From contig JAJDWR010000067.1 of NCBI GenBank assembly GCA_022825505.1, positions 1 through 64,000 of the forward strand: a stretch of 64,000 bases of DNA, given 5' to 3'. Shown here in pieces: positions 55,800 through 63,771 of this stretch; the stretch's first letter is position 1, and every line of letters begins with the position of its first letter. Origin of the DNA: Gammaproteobacteria bacterium. GTDB lineage: Bacteria > Pseudomonadota > Gammaproteobacteria > Steroidobacterales > Rariloculaceae. The translations under genes and the position numbers were made by a program. Under the pieces are notes generated by a model. The model worked only from the letters and a program-made list of their open reading frames with translations. It was not told where the DNA came from and ran no database searches.

Positions 55800-56774
55800 A
55801 TGAAGGCGGAAGCGAGGGCGCGCGCCAATATTGCGCTTGTCAAATACTGGGGCAAGGCGGACGACGGACCGCTGAACATTCCCGCCGTCGGCTCCATTTC
55901 CATCACGCTGGACGCGCTGTGGTCGGATACTGAAGTTCAATTCGACGGTTCCTTGGCTGCGGACGAGTTGACGTTGAACGGGCAGAACCGCCCGGAGCAA
56001 CTCGACCGGGTTCGACGTTGCCTCGATCTGCTTCGGGCGCGGGCCGGTGTGGACCATGCGGCTCGCGTTACCAGCCGCAACAACTTTCCCACCGGCGCCG
56101 GCCTGGCATCCTCGGCGTCGGGATACGCTGCGCTGACGACGGCGGCCGCGCGGGCCTTGAACCTGACGCTGAGCCGGCGGGAGCTGAGCGTTGTCGCGCG
56201 CCAGGGGTCGGGGTCGGCGGCCCGGTCCATTTTCGGTGGATTCGTGGAAATGCGCGCCGGCACCCGTCCGGACGGCTCCGACAGCTATGCCGAGCCGCTG
56301 ATGGCGGCCGGAAAATGGCCGCTGGAACTGGTCGTCGCGGTGACGGCGCGGGAAGAAAAGCAAGTGAGTTCCCGCGCCGGAATGACCCGTTCGGCCGCCA
56401 CGTCGCCTTACTTCCCGGCATGGGTTGCCGGCAGCCCGCCGGACCTGAGGCAGGCACGCGAAGCGATCGCCAAAAAGGACTTCGAGTCGCTGGCGGACGT
56501 GGCCGAACGCAATTGTCTCGGCATGCACGGCGCCGCCCTGGCGGCACGGCCGCCGCTGCTCTATTGGAATGCCGCTACGATCGCCTGCCTCGAAGCGGTG
56601 CGGAGACTGCGCAGGTCGGCAGTGCCGGTATTCTTTACCATCGATGCCGGTCCGCAATTGAAGGCCGTATGCGCGCCCGGTTCATCGGCAACCGTGCGCG
56701 AGGCATTGGCGGATGTTCCCGGCGTTGTGGATGTGCTGGAGAGCGACCTGGGTCCGGGAGCCGAAGCAGGCTGA
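55800..56774 (+). CDS. mvaD: Diphosphomevalonate decarboxylase
   Basis: The 324-residue GHMP-fold enzyme makes IPP from mevalonate diphosphate with ATP. Seen: ANIALVKYWGKAD, IPAVGSISITLD, NNFPTGAGLASSASGYAAL (phosphate loop), GSGSAARSIFGGFV, and the catalytic Asp in FFTIDAGPQLKA. These are diagnostic for MvaD rather than other GHMP kinases. It overlaps none of its neighbours but is only 27 and 9 bases from them. Confidence 0.95.
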   Translation: MKAEARARANIALVKYWGKADDGPLNIPAVGSISITLDALWSDTEVQFDGSLAADELTLNGQNRPEQLDRVRRCLDLLRARAGVDHAARVTSRNNFPTGAGLASSASGYAALTTAAARALNLTLSRRELSVVARQGSGSAARSIFGGFVEMRAGTRPDGSDSYAEPLMAAGKWPLELVVAVTAREEKQVSSRAGMTRSAATSPYFPAWVAGSPPDLRQAREAIAKKDFESLADVAERNCLGMHGAALAARPPLLYWNAATIACLEAVRRLRRSAVPVFFTIDAGPQLKAVCAPGSSATVREALADVPGVVDVLESDLGPGAEAG

Positions 56775-56783
56775 GGTTCGCAT

Positions 56784-57788
56784 ATGGTTCGCGCAGTCGC
56801 TTCCGCGCCCGGCAAGCTGGTCATTCTCGGGGAGTACGCCGTATTGGCAAACGCGCCCGCGCTGGTCATGGCCGTGGACCGCCGTTGCCGAGCCGAAATT
56901 CGGTCCAGCGGCAATGCTGTGTGCCGCCTGAAGTCTTCGGCCGAGGCGGATCGGCAAGTCATTTTCCGTAACCGGGCGCGCAGCGGTCTTGCGCTGGTGG
57001 ATCGGATTACCGAAGCGTTTCCGGTTGCCGAGGGGGCAGCATGGCGCGGGATCCTTGACTCCAGCGGACTGTACAGAGAGGGAAGGAAACTGGGTTTGGG
57101 CTCGAGCGCGGCAGCTCTGACTGCCTGGTGCGGCGCCTGGCTGGCGTGGACGGGGCAGGGCATTGCGGAGGCGAGCGGGGCGATTCTGCGCCGCTTTATT
57201 GAAGAGCACACCGCGTATCAGGGAGGGGCGGGCAGCGGTCTCGACATCGCGGCGAGCCTTCATGGCGGTGTGATTCGATTCCAGCTTGACGGGGAAACCG
57301 GTCCCCGGGTCGAGAGCGTGAAGCTGCCCGACGGCGTGGACTTCGTCAGCGTGTTCGTGAGGTCCTCGGCATCCACCCGAAAACACCTGGCGCAATTCCG
57401 CGCCCGGTCGACCGAATCTCCGGCTGCAGCCTCCTTCTGGATGGACTCGCTGGACCGGCTGTCCGAATCCGGCATCGAACGCGCAGCGGCCGGCGATGCA
57501 GATGGTTTTCTCGACGCGATACGGGACTATGCGGGTGGACTTCAGGCATTGGGGGAGTGGATGGGAGCGGAAATCTTTACGCCCGAACACCTGTACCTGA
57601 TGAAGTTGGCGGAGCGATTCGGCGTGGCGTACAAGGTCAGCGGCGCGGGCGGCGGTGATATGGGGCTGGCCTTCAGCGTCGATCCGGAAGCGCTGGCCCG
57701 GTTCGGGGAAGCGGCCGGCAAGCGCTATGATACGATCGATTTGGCCATTGACCCACAGGGTCTGGACATTAGGACAGTGGACCGATGA
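56784..57788 (+). CDS. Phosphomevalonate kinase
   Basis: The 334-residue GHMP kinase phosphorylates mevalonate-5-phosphate. Seen: APGKLVILGEYAVLANAPALVMAV at the N-terminus, the phosphate loop GLGSSAAALTAWCGA, HTAYQGGAGSGLDIAASLHGG, and the C-terminal VSGAGGGDMGLAFS. Identification as the ERG8-type phosphomevalonate kinase (mvaK2) rests on GEYAVL (not GEHAVV), the AGSGLDIA block and its place between decarboxylase and HMG-CoA reductase. Its stop overlaps the next start as ATGA. Confidence 0.9.
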   Translation: MVRAVASAPGKLVILGEYAVLANAPALVMAVDRRCRAEIRSSGNAVCRLKSSAEADRQVIFRNRARSGLALVDRITEAFPVAEGAAWRGILDSSGLYREGRKLGLGSSAAALTAWCGAWLAWTGQGIAEASGAILRRFIEEHTAYQGGAGSGLDIAASLHGGVIRFQLDGETGPRVESVKLPDGVDFVSVFVRSSASTRKHLAQFRARSTESPAAASFWMDSLDRLSESGIERAAAGDADGFLDAIRDYAGGLQALGEWMGAEIFTPEHLYLMKLAERFGVAYKVSGAGGGDMGLAFSVDPEALARFGEAAGKRYDTIDLAIDPQGLDIRTVDR

Positions 57789-60061
57789 GTGAAGATCGAC
57801 GCAGGATTCCCGAGTTCTACAAGCTGAGCGTCGCCGAACGCGTTCGCGCAGTGCATGAGCGCGGGATCGTCACCGGCCGCGATTTCCGGGCGCTGGCAAG
57901 CGGCCGGCATACGCTGGATCTCGCCTCCGCCGACAAGATGGTGGAAAACGTTGTCGGTGTCATTGGGCTTCCGCTGGGCCTGGGGATGAATCTCATCGTC
58001 AACGGTCGGAGTTACGTGGTGCCCATGGCGGTGGAGGAGCCGTCGGTCATCGCCGCGCTGGGCTCGGCGTCGAAACTGATCGGGGCGCACGGCGGCTTCG
58101 TCGCCGAGGCGACCGATCCCGTTTTGATCGGGCAGATTCAGATTGTCGATCTGGACGACATCGATGCGGCAAGATCCGCGCTCATGGAACACAAGCAGGA
58201 AATTCTCAACCTGGCGAACAGCTTTCATCCGAAAATGGTTGCCCGCGGCGGTGGTGCGCGGGATATCGAGCTGTACGCGCACACGCTTCCTTCAAGCGGC
58301 AAGGTCATGCTGGTCGTCCACCTGCTCGTGGATACCCGGGACGCAATGGGCGCCAATGTCACCAACGGGATGTGCGAAGGCGTTGCCCCGCTCATCGAGT
58401 CCATCACGGAAGGACAGGTTTTCCTGCGAATTCTTTCCAACCTGACGGACCGTTCGCTCGCCCGGGCGCGGTGCACGATTCCTCACGCGGCATTGGGAGG
58501 CAACGACTACTCGGGCGAACAGGTTCGCGACGGAATCATTATCGCGGCGGACTTCGCCGCGGTGGATCCATACCGGGCGGCCACCCACAACAAGGGGATC
58601 ATGAACGGTATCGACCCCGTCGCCATCGCTACGGGCAACGATTGGCGCGCCATCGAAGCCGGCGCTCACGCATACGCGGCTCGCGGGGACCGTTACACGT
58701 CGCTGACGAAGTGGTGGGCCGATGAGGACGGCAACCTCTGCGGCAGCATCGAGGTGCCGATCAAGGTGGGCACCGTGGGCGGACCTCTGGAGTCCAATCC
58801 GACTGCGGCGCTGAACATGCGGCTGCTGGGTGTGGAATCCGCCATGCAACTGGCTGAGATCATGGCGGCCGTCGGACTTGCCCAGAACCTTGCGGCGCTC
58901 CGCGCGCTGGCCACGGAAGGCATCCAGAAGGGCCACATGACGTTGCACGCCCGTAGCGTCGTCACTGCCGCGGGTGTGCCCGAAGCGCTGTTCGACGACG
59001 TCCTGGACCGGCTGGTCCTGAGCAACGAAATCAAGGTGTGGAAGGCTCAGGAAATTGCCGCCGAACTGAAGCAGGACTCCGGCCCGCAACACCTGCACAC
59101 GGCCCGGACGGCCACCGAAGCCGATGCCATGGGCGTGGGCTATGCAAAGGTTGTGCTGCTGGGCGAGCATGCCGTGGTCTATGGCCGGCATGCCATCGGT
59201 GCCCCGGTTCCCATGACGGTGACTGCCGTGGTCGAGGACTGCGATAAGGGGATCCACCTGATGATTCCCCGCTGGGGCGTGGAGTACCAGTTGGCGCGCA
59301 ATCCCAAGGACCGCCGTTCCTTTGAACGCACGGCTGGCGTGGTACTCGACGAACTGGGCTTGAGCGGGCGGGCGATGCGGATAGAAGTTTTCTCGGAGGT
59401 GCCACGCAGCATGGGATTGGGGGGCTCGGCGGCCATGGCTGTGGCTATCGTGCGTGCACTGGACAAGCACTTCCGCCTGGGCCTTTCGGACGAGGAAGTC
59501 AATCGACTGGCCTTTGAATACGAAACCGTTGCCCATGGCACGCCCAGTGGTCTCGACAACACCCTGGCCTGTTACTGCCGGCCGCTGATTTACCGGACCG
59601 GCGACCCGCTCCTGGTTGAGCCGCTCGACATCAAGAGACCCATCCCGGCGGTCATCGGCATGACGGGGTACGAGGGGCTGACAGCCAAGACGGTGGGTCG
59701 AGTGAGAACGGCCTGGAAGCAGGAGCAGAAACTCTACGAACATATTTTCGATCAGATCGACGCCCTGGTATTGCGGGGCGTGCAGGCGATCCGGGACGAG
59801 GACCTGCCATCGCTGGGAGAACTGATGAACATCTGCCACGGGATGTTGAATGCGCTTCAGGTCTCCACGCCGGAACTGGAGCAATTGGTGGATATCGCGC
59901 GCGAAAGCGGTGCGCTGGGCGCGAAGCTGACCGGCGGCGGTGGCGGCGGATCGATCGTTGCGATATGCGACGGCGATACCGAGCCTGTCGTTTCGGCGAT
60001 ACGTTCCGCGGGGTATCAGGCTGTTCCGGTCAACCTGGGAGCACCCTTGAATGGCGCGTAG
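57785..60061 (+). CDS. HMG-CoA reductase (class II) fused to mevalonate kinase
   Basis: A 758-residue bifunctional protein in one unbroken frame. Residues 1 to about 435 are class II HMG-CoA reductase: MVENVVGVIGLPLGLGMN, the Glu in VEEPSVIAAL, THNKGIMNGIDPVAIATGND (catalytic Lys and Asp), and the His in GIQKGHMTLHARS. Residues about 448-758 are mevalonate kinase: AKVVLLGEHAVVYGRHAIG, SMGLGGSAAMAVAIV, THG-like AHGTPSGLDNTL, and LTGGGGGGSIVAI. A short linker (about 436-447, DSGPQHLHTART) joins them. Together they turn HMG-CoA into mevalonate-5-phosphate. No frameshift or internal start is evident at the join. The idi gene starts inside its last codons. Confidence 0.95.
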   Translation: MSEDRRRIPEFYKLSVAERVRAVHERGIVTGRDFRALASGRHTLDLASADKMVENVVGVIGLPLGLGMNLIVNGRSYVVPMAVEEPSVIAALGSASKLIGAHGGFVAEATDPVLIGQIQIVDLDDIDAARSALMEHKQEILNLANSFHPKMVARGGGARDIELYAHTLPSSGKVMLVVHLLVDTRDAMGANVTNGMCEGVAPLIESITEGQVFLRILSNLTDRSLARARCTIPHAALGGNDYSGEQVRDGIIIAADFAAVDPYRAATHNKGIMNGIDPVAIATGNDWRAIEAGAHAYAARGDRYTSLTKWWADEDGNLCGSIEVPIKVGTVGGPLESNPTAALNMRLLGVESAMQLAEIMAAVGLAQNLAALRALATEGIQKGHMTLHARSVVTAAGVPEALFDDVLDRLVLSNEIKVWKAQEIAAELKQDSGPQHLHTARTATEADAMGVGYAKVVLLGEHAVVYGRHAIGAPVPMTVTAVVEDCDKGIHLMIPRWGVEYQLARNPKDRRSFERTAGVVLDELGLSGRAMRIEVFSEVPRSMGLGGSAAMAVAIVRALDKHFRLGLSDEEVNRLAFEYETVAHGTPSGLDNTLACYCRPLIYRTGDPLLVEPLDIKRPIPAVIGMTGYEGLTAKTVGRVRTAWKQEQKLYEHIFDQIDALVLRGVQAIRDEDLPSLGELMNICHGMLNALQVSTPELEQLVDIARESGALGAKLTGGGGGGSIVAICDGDTEPVVSAIRSAGYQAVPVNLGAPLNGA

Positions 60062-60614
60062 GGAAGACGTCTCAAGCCCGGACGAGGAACTCATCCTGGT
60101 GGATGAACTGGATCGGGAGATCGGGCGCCGCGCCAAGGGCGAATGCCACCAGGGAAACGGCGTCCTGCATCGTGCCTTCTCCATATTCGTATTCAACGAC
60201 AACGACGAACTGCTGCTGCAAAAGCGCAGCGCCCAGAAGCCGCTCTGGCCGGGGTATTGGTCCAATACCTGCTGTTCGCATCCCCGGGCCGGCGAATCCA
60301 TGGAGGTGGCCGTTGTCAGGCGGCTTCGGCAGGAGTTGGGCTTCGAGTGCCCGCTGACATTCCTGTACAAGTTCAAGTACCACGCCAAATACGGCGCGGT
60401 CGGAGCGGAACATGAGTACTGCTGGGTCTACCATGGCCGGTATTCGGGTGCAGTCAACGTGAACGTCAATGAGATCGCGGACTGGCGCTTCGTCGGTATC
60501 GGCGCACTGGAAGCGGAGCTTGAAGCCAATCCGGAGCAATTCACCCCCTGGTTCAAGATGGAGTGGGCCGAGATCAGCCACAATTATTTCGACCGCATTC
60601 TGTCGCCGGCCTGA
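60051..60614 (+). CDS. idi: Isopentenyl-diphosphate delta-isomerase, type 1
   Basis: The 187-residue Nudix-fold enzyme interconverts IPP and DMAPP, supplying the starter for FPP synthesis. Seen: LVDELDREIGRRAKGECH, LQKRSAQKPLWPGYWSNTCCSHPRAGES with the active-site Cys, a Nudix-like RRLRQELGF, and the Glu in AEHEYCWVYHG. Its start overlaps the reductase-kinase gene by 11 bases, so translation is coupled. Confidence 0.96.
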   Translation: MARREDVSSPDEELILVDELDREIGRRAKGECHQGNGVLHRAFSIFVFNDNDELLLQKRSAQKPLWPGYWSNTCCSHPRAGESMEVAVVRRLRQELGFECPLTFLYKFKYHAKYGAVGAEHEYCWVYHGRYSGAVNVNVNEIADWRFVGIGALEAELEANPEQFTPWFKMEWAEISHNYFDRILSPA

Positions 60615-60645
60615 TCCGGTCGGCGGGTTCAGCGGGTAACTGGCC

Positions 60646-61431
60646 ATGTTGGATTCGAATCGGAACAAGACGCGCAAGCGGGGTATCTACCTGCTGCCCA
60701 ACCTGCTCACCACCGGAGCGTTGTTCGCCGGGTTCTATTCCATTGTCGCCGCCATCGACCAGAATTTCCTCGGCGCCGTGTGGGCCATCTACATCGCCAT
60801 GTTCCTGGATGGCCTGGACGGCCGGGTGGCCCGAATGACCAGCACCGAGAGCGATTTCGGGAAGGAGTACGACAGCCTGGCCGACATGGTGTCCTTCGGG
60901 CTGGCACCGGCGATCGTCACCTACCAGTGGGGCGTTGCGCGTCTCTCCGAGTACGGACCGCTGTGGGGAAGGCTCGGCTGGTTGGCGGCATTCCTGTATG
61001 CGGTTTCTGCCGCGCTGCGCCTTGCCCGTTTCAACACCAGCGGGTCCAGCGACAAGCGATTTTTCCGCGGCTTGCCGAGCCCCCCTGCCGCGGCGGGAAT
61101 CGCGGCGATGGTCTGGGGCAGCATCGAGTATGAAATCGGCGGCCTGACCGCACTGGTGGCGGGTGTAGCGATCACGGCGCTCACCGGGGTCGCCATGATG
61201 TCCAATTTTCGCTACCTGAGCTTCAAGGACTTCAACCTGAGCGGGCGGATCCCGTTCGGAAACCTGATCTTCGTACTGGGGCTGCTGATTCTGGTGGCGC
61301 TGAATCCACCCGTCGTCATTTTCGGCATGTTCGCCGTGTATTCGTGCTCCGCTCCGTCGATCTGGGCCTGGCGGAGGTATCGTCGCCGGCGTGCACTGGC
61401 CCGCGCTTCCGGTCAGCCCACGAAGCGGTAG
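60646..61431 (+). CDS. pssA: CDP-diacylglycerol--serine O-phosphatidyltransferase
   Basis: The 261-residue inner-membrane enzyme makes phosphatidylserine from CDP-diacylglycerol and serine. The CDP-alcohol phosphatidyltransferase signature D-G-x2-A-R-x8-G-x3-D-x3-D is seen in FLDGLDGRVARMTSTE followed by DFGKEYDSLADMVSFG. LLPNLLTTGALFAGFYSI at the front and about seven helices fit the subclass II PssA. It continues the mevalonate operon by 31 bases. Its last 19 bases overlap the end of the convergent HMG-CoA synthase gene. Confidence 0.94.
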   Translation: MLDSNRNKTRKRGIYLLPNLLTTGALFAGFYSIVAAIDQNFLGAVWAIYIAMFLDGLDGRVARMTSTESDFGKEYDSLADMVSFGLAPAIVTYQWGVARLSEYGPLWGRLGWLAAFLYAVSAALRLARFNTSGSSDKRFFRGLPSPPAAAGIAAMVWGSIEYEIGGLTALVAGVAITALTGVAMMSNFRYLSFKDFNLSGRIPFGNLIFVLGLLILVALNPPVVIFGMFAVYSCSAPSIWAWRRYRRRRALARASGQPTKR

Positions 61432-62876
61432 TACTCAATCCCCTCGTCGCTGAATGCGGTGTTCGATGCATCGCCGACGGCGTCGACCACGAACCCGTTG
61501 TCCGGGTCTTCAAGGCCCCGGGCCTCCCCGTCATCGTGCAGGCTTTCGTACTGGGATCGGCTCAGCGTCTGCCAGGGCGCAAGCGCCTCCATGAACCCGA
61601 TGCGCATGGCCGCCTCCTGCCAGTCCTCCACCAGCCGCATGGGCATCGCCTCGGCCGCATCGCCGCTGCCGTAGCCCACCGCCAGGATGTCCCGGCCGGG
61701 CAGCTCGATGCCCTCCCGCGCCGCCTCCTCCAGGCCCGCCGCCATCCACGCCGGCAGCGCCGCACAGTACACGTTGCCGATGTCCTTCATGGGTTCGCAT
61801 CCCAGCGACATCCTGGAGGCAATGAGTTCGCCGAAGACGTGCCCCGCACGGAAGTCCTTCAGCAACGCCATGCTCAGCGGGTACACTTCCTCGTTGATGT
61901 TGCCTTCGCGCACCAGCCGCAGCACGTCCGGGGTGGATCGCATCTCCGCGATGACGGCATCGGTTTCGAGACCGGCACTGCGGCAGTACGCATCGAGTTC
62001 GTCGCGCCCGGACTCGCTCTCGTGTGCCAGGCCAAACAGGTAACTCAGCGCAAACGCGGTCAGCGGCATGCGGTGATAAGGGCGGTGCATGAACACCGCA
62101 CCCAGCCCGTGATAGTACTCGGGAGGACTCACGTGCAGCCTCCGCTGCATGTCCGCAAGCGCGTGCAAGGTCTCGTCAAGGTAACAGGTGGTGGAGTACT
62201 TGCCGTTGAACACCGGCAGGTCCTGAAAATGCCGGTTGAGCTGGTTGCGGATGAGGTTGCGCAGCACGGGCTTGCGAAAGTCCACTGCCCGGTAAGAGGA
62301 GGCACTGCCGATGCAGCGCAGGTTCACTTCCAGCAACTTCGGATCCCGCTCCAGCAGAATGGCCACCGCGCCGGCTCCCTGAGTGGGCTCCCCGGAACTG
62401 CCCCGGGCATACTCGGCTATGTCTGCGCTGATGACGATAGCGCAGCGGTCATTCTCCGCCAGCGCGAGATATCTGAGTGCGTACTTCAGCGCGTATACCG
62501 CACCGAGGCAGGCGTGCTTGATCTCGGGCACTTCGCAGTAGCGGTTCACGGGGGGCAGGCCCCGGGCCTTCAGCCCGTCGTCCAGCATGCCCTTGATGAT
62601 GACGGCACCGGCGGAATTGTCGGTGCTGGATTCGGTGCCCAGCCCGAGAAAGCCGATCCTGTCAGGGTCGACTCCGTACTGCTCGATCAGGCGCATGGCG
62701 GCTGTGCCGGCCATGGTGTAGACGCTCTGGCGCGGACCGCGCATCCGAAAGCTGTTCCCTACCACGGCGCGGGTCTTGTCCCAGGGCGCCCCGGTCCACC
62801 CGCACCAGTCCTTCAGGCTCACTCGATAGGGGGGCACATAGGCAGCGAATCCGCTGATCCCGACATCTCTGTTCAT
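61413..62876 (-). CDS. Hydroxymethylglutaryl-CoA synthase
   Basis: The 487-residue thiolase-fold enzyme condenses acetoacetyl-CoA with acetyl-CoA. The nucleophile is Cys123 in EIKHACLGAVYALKYAL and the general base Glu82 lies in LGTESSTDNSAGA. GISGFAAYVPPYRVS at the N-terminus and DIAEYARGSSGEPTQGAGAVAILL fit HMGS. It is longer than the usual 390-residue bacterial enzyme, with an extended C-terminal region after about 380. AGGAG six bases before ATG 62876 supports the start. It is the first step of the mevalonate route and is transcribed towards the operon. Confidence 0.92.
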   Translation of the reverse strand: MNRDVGISGFAAYVPPYRVSLKDWCGWTGAPWDKTRAVVGNSFRMRGPRQSVYTMAGTAAMRLIEQYGVDPDRIGFLGLGTESSTDNSAGAVIIKGMLDDGLKARGLPPVNRYCEVPEIKHACLGAVYALKYALRYLALAENDRCAIVISADIAEYARGSSGEPTQGAGAVAILLERDPKLLEVNLRCIGSASSYRAVDFRKPVLRNLIRNQLNRHFQDLPVFNGKYSTTCYLDETLHALADMQRRLHVSPPEYYHGLGAVFMHRPYHRMPLTAFALSYLFGLAHESESGRDELDAYCRSAGLETDAVIAEMRSTPDVLRLVREGNINEEVYPLSMALLKDFRAGHVFGELIASRMSLGCEPMKDIGNVYCAALPAWMAAGLEEAAREGIELPGRDILAVGYGSGDAAEAMPMRLVEDWQEAAMRIGFMEALAPWQTLSRSQYESLHDDGEARGLEDPDNGFVVDAVGDASNTAFSDEGIEYYRFVG

Positions 62877-63165
62877 TTGGAACTCCTGATCCGATTCTCC
62901 AGTCGGGGCAGATTCACTTTAGCGCGTCCCACGGACCGGGACCAATACCGATTTCCTTCAGACCCGATAAGATTATCCAATGTTGAAGGCGCCGAAATCC
63001 CGCAGGTGCTGTTGCACTTCGCCCGTCGTCAGCGACCTGACCGTTGCAACCTGCCATTATATGCAATGGTCCGGGCGCCAGCCTGCGTCGCCGTCCGCTC
63101 CGGTTCAAAAGTTGGGTGGCGTGCTGTAAATTCCAAGTGGCTTGAATCTGGCGCATATTGCTGAC

Positions 63166-63540
63166 ATGAAATTGAGAATTCTTGGAAACTCCGTACGGCT
63201 CCGCGTGTCCCTGGCGGAGATGACGCAGATCCGCTCAAAGGGAGTGGTTCGGCAGCACGTGGCATTCGGCCCCGGGAGGCGGCTGACCTATGAGCTGCGG
63301 ACCGTCGACGACGGTCGGGTGGGTGCCAGCTACGACGATGAGCACATTCGGGTGACGCTGCCGCGTGCGGTGGCGGAGCGCTGGCAGGAGCCTGACGAAG
63401 TGTCGATCAGAGGTGAACAGGAGTTGCCGGGCGGCGAACGCCTCAAGATCCTGGTGGAGAAGGATTTCCAGTGCCTTGTCCCGCGGGAAGACGAGGATCA
63501 GTCCGGGCTGTTTCCGAATCCGCAACAGCCCGAATCGTGA
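63166..63540 (+). CDS. Small DUF7009-like protein near formate dehydrogenase
   Basis: A 124-residue soluble beta-rich protein (MKLRILGNSVRLRVSLAEM, VAFGPGRRLTYEL, HIRVTLPRAVAERWQ, EKDFQCLVPREDEDQ). I match it by memory to a family of small proteins (DUF7009) often found beside NAD-linked formate dehydrogenase genes; its role is unknown. It may begin at the in-frame TTG 63142. It lies in the 289-base gap's downstream side, after the HMG-CoA synthase gene on the other strand. Confidence 0.7.
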   Translation: MKLRILGNSVRLRVSLAEMTQIRSKGVVRQHVAFGPGRRLTYELRTVDDGRVGASYDDEHIRVTLPRAVAERWQEPDEVSIRGEQELPGGERLKILVEKDFQCLVPREDEDQSGLFPNPQQPES

Positions 63541-63737
63541 GGAGGATGCCGGGCGGAACACGCCGGCCAGCGACAAACGCCGGTTCCTGGGCGGATTGCC
63601 GGCGTTGCAGGTTCCTGCCGACAGCAGAGGAGCTGTACGCAACGCGGGCCGCCACTGTCGCCGACGAAAGACAAAGAGTCGTAAACAAGTGTGTACTCCC
63701 AAGCTGACCAACTGCCCGACAAATGGTCGCTCAGGTA

Positions 63738-63757
63738 AAATGACCGACTGGTCATTT
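63738..63757. promoter_or_regulatory. TetR/NemR-like palindromic operator
   Basis: AAATGACC-GACT-GGTCATTT is a perfect eight-base inverted repeat with a four-base centre. Its core GACCGACTGGTC is identical to the core of the E. coli NemR box, a TetR-family site. It sits 14 bases before the TTG of the formate-dehydrogenase-type gene, within a 231-base gap with no gene. No TetR gene is in the window. Confidence 0.6.
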
Positions 63758-63771
63758 CCCCGGAGAAGCTG

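Noticed and set aside
62966-62977. GATAA-GA-TTATC palindrome before HMG-CoA synthase
   Set aside because: Only 12 bases, expected by chance in this much sequence, with no known regulator match.
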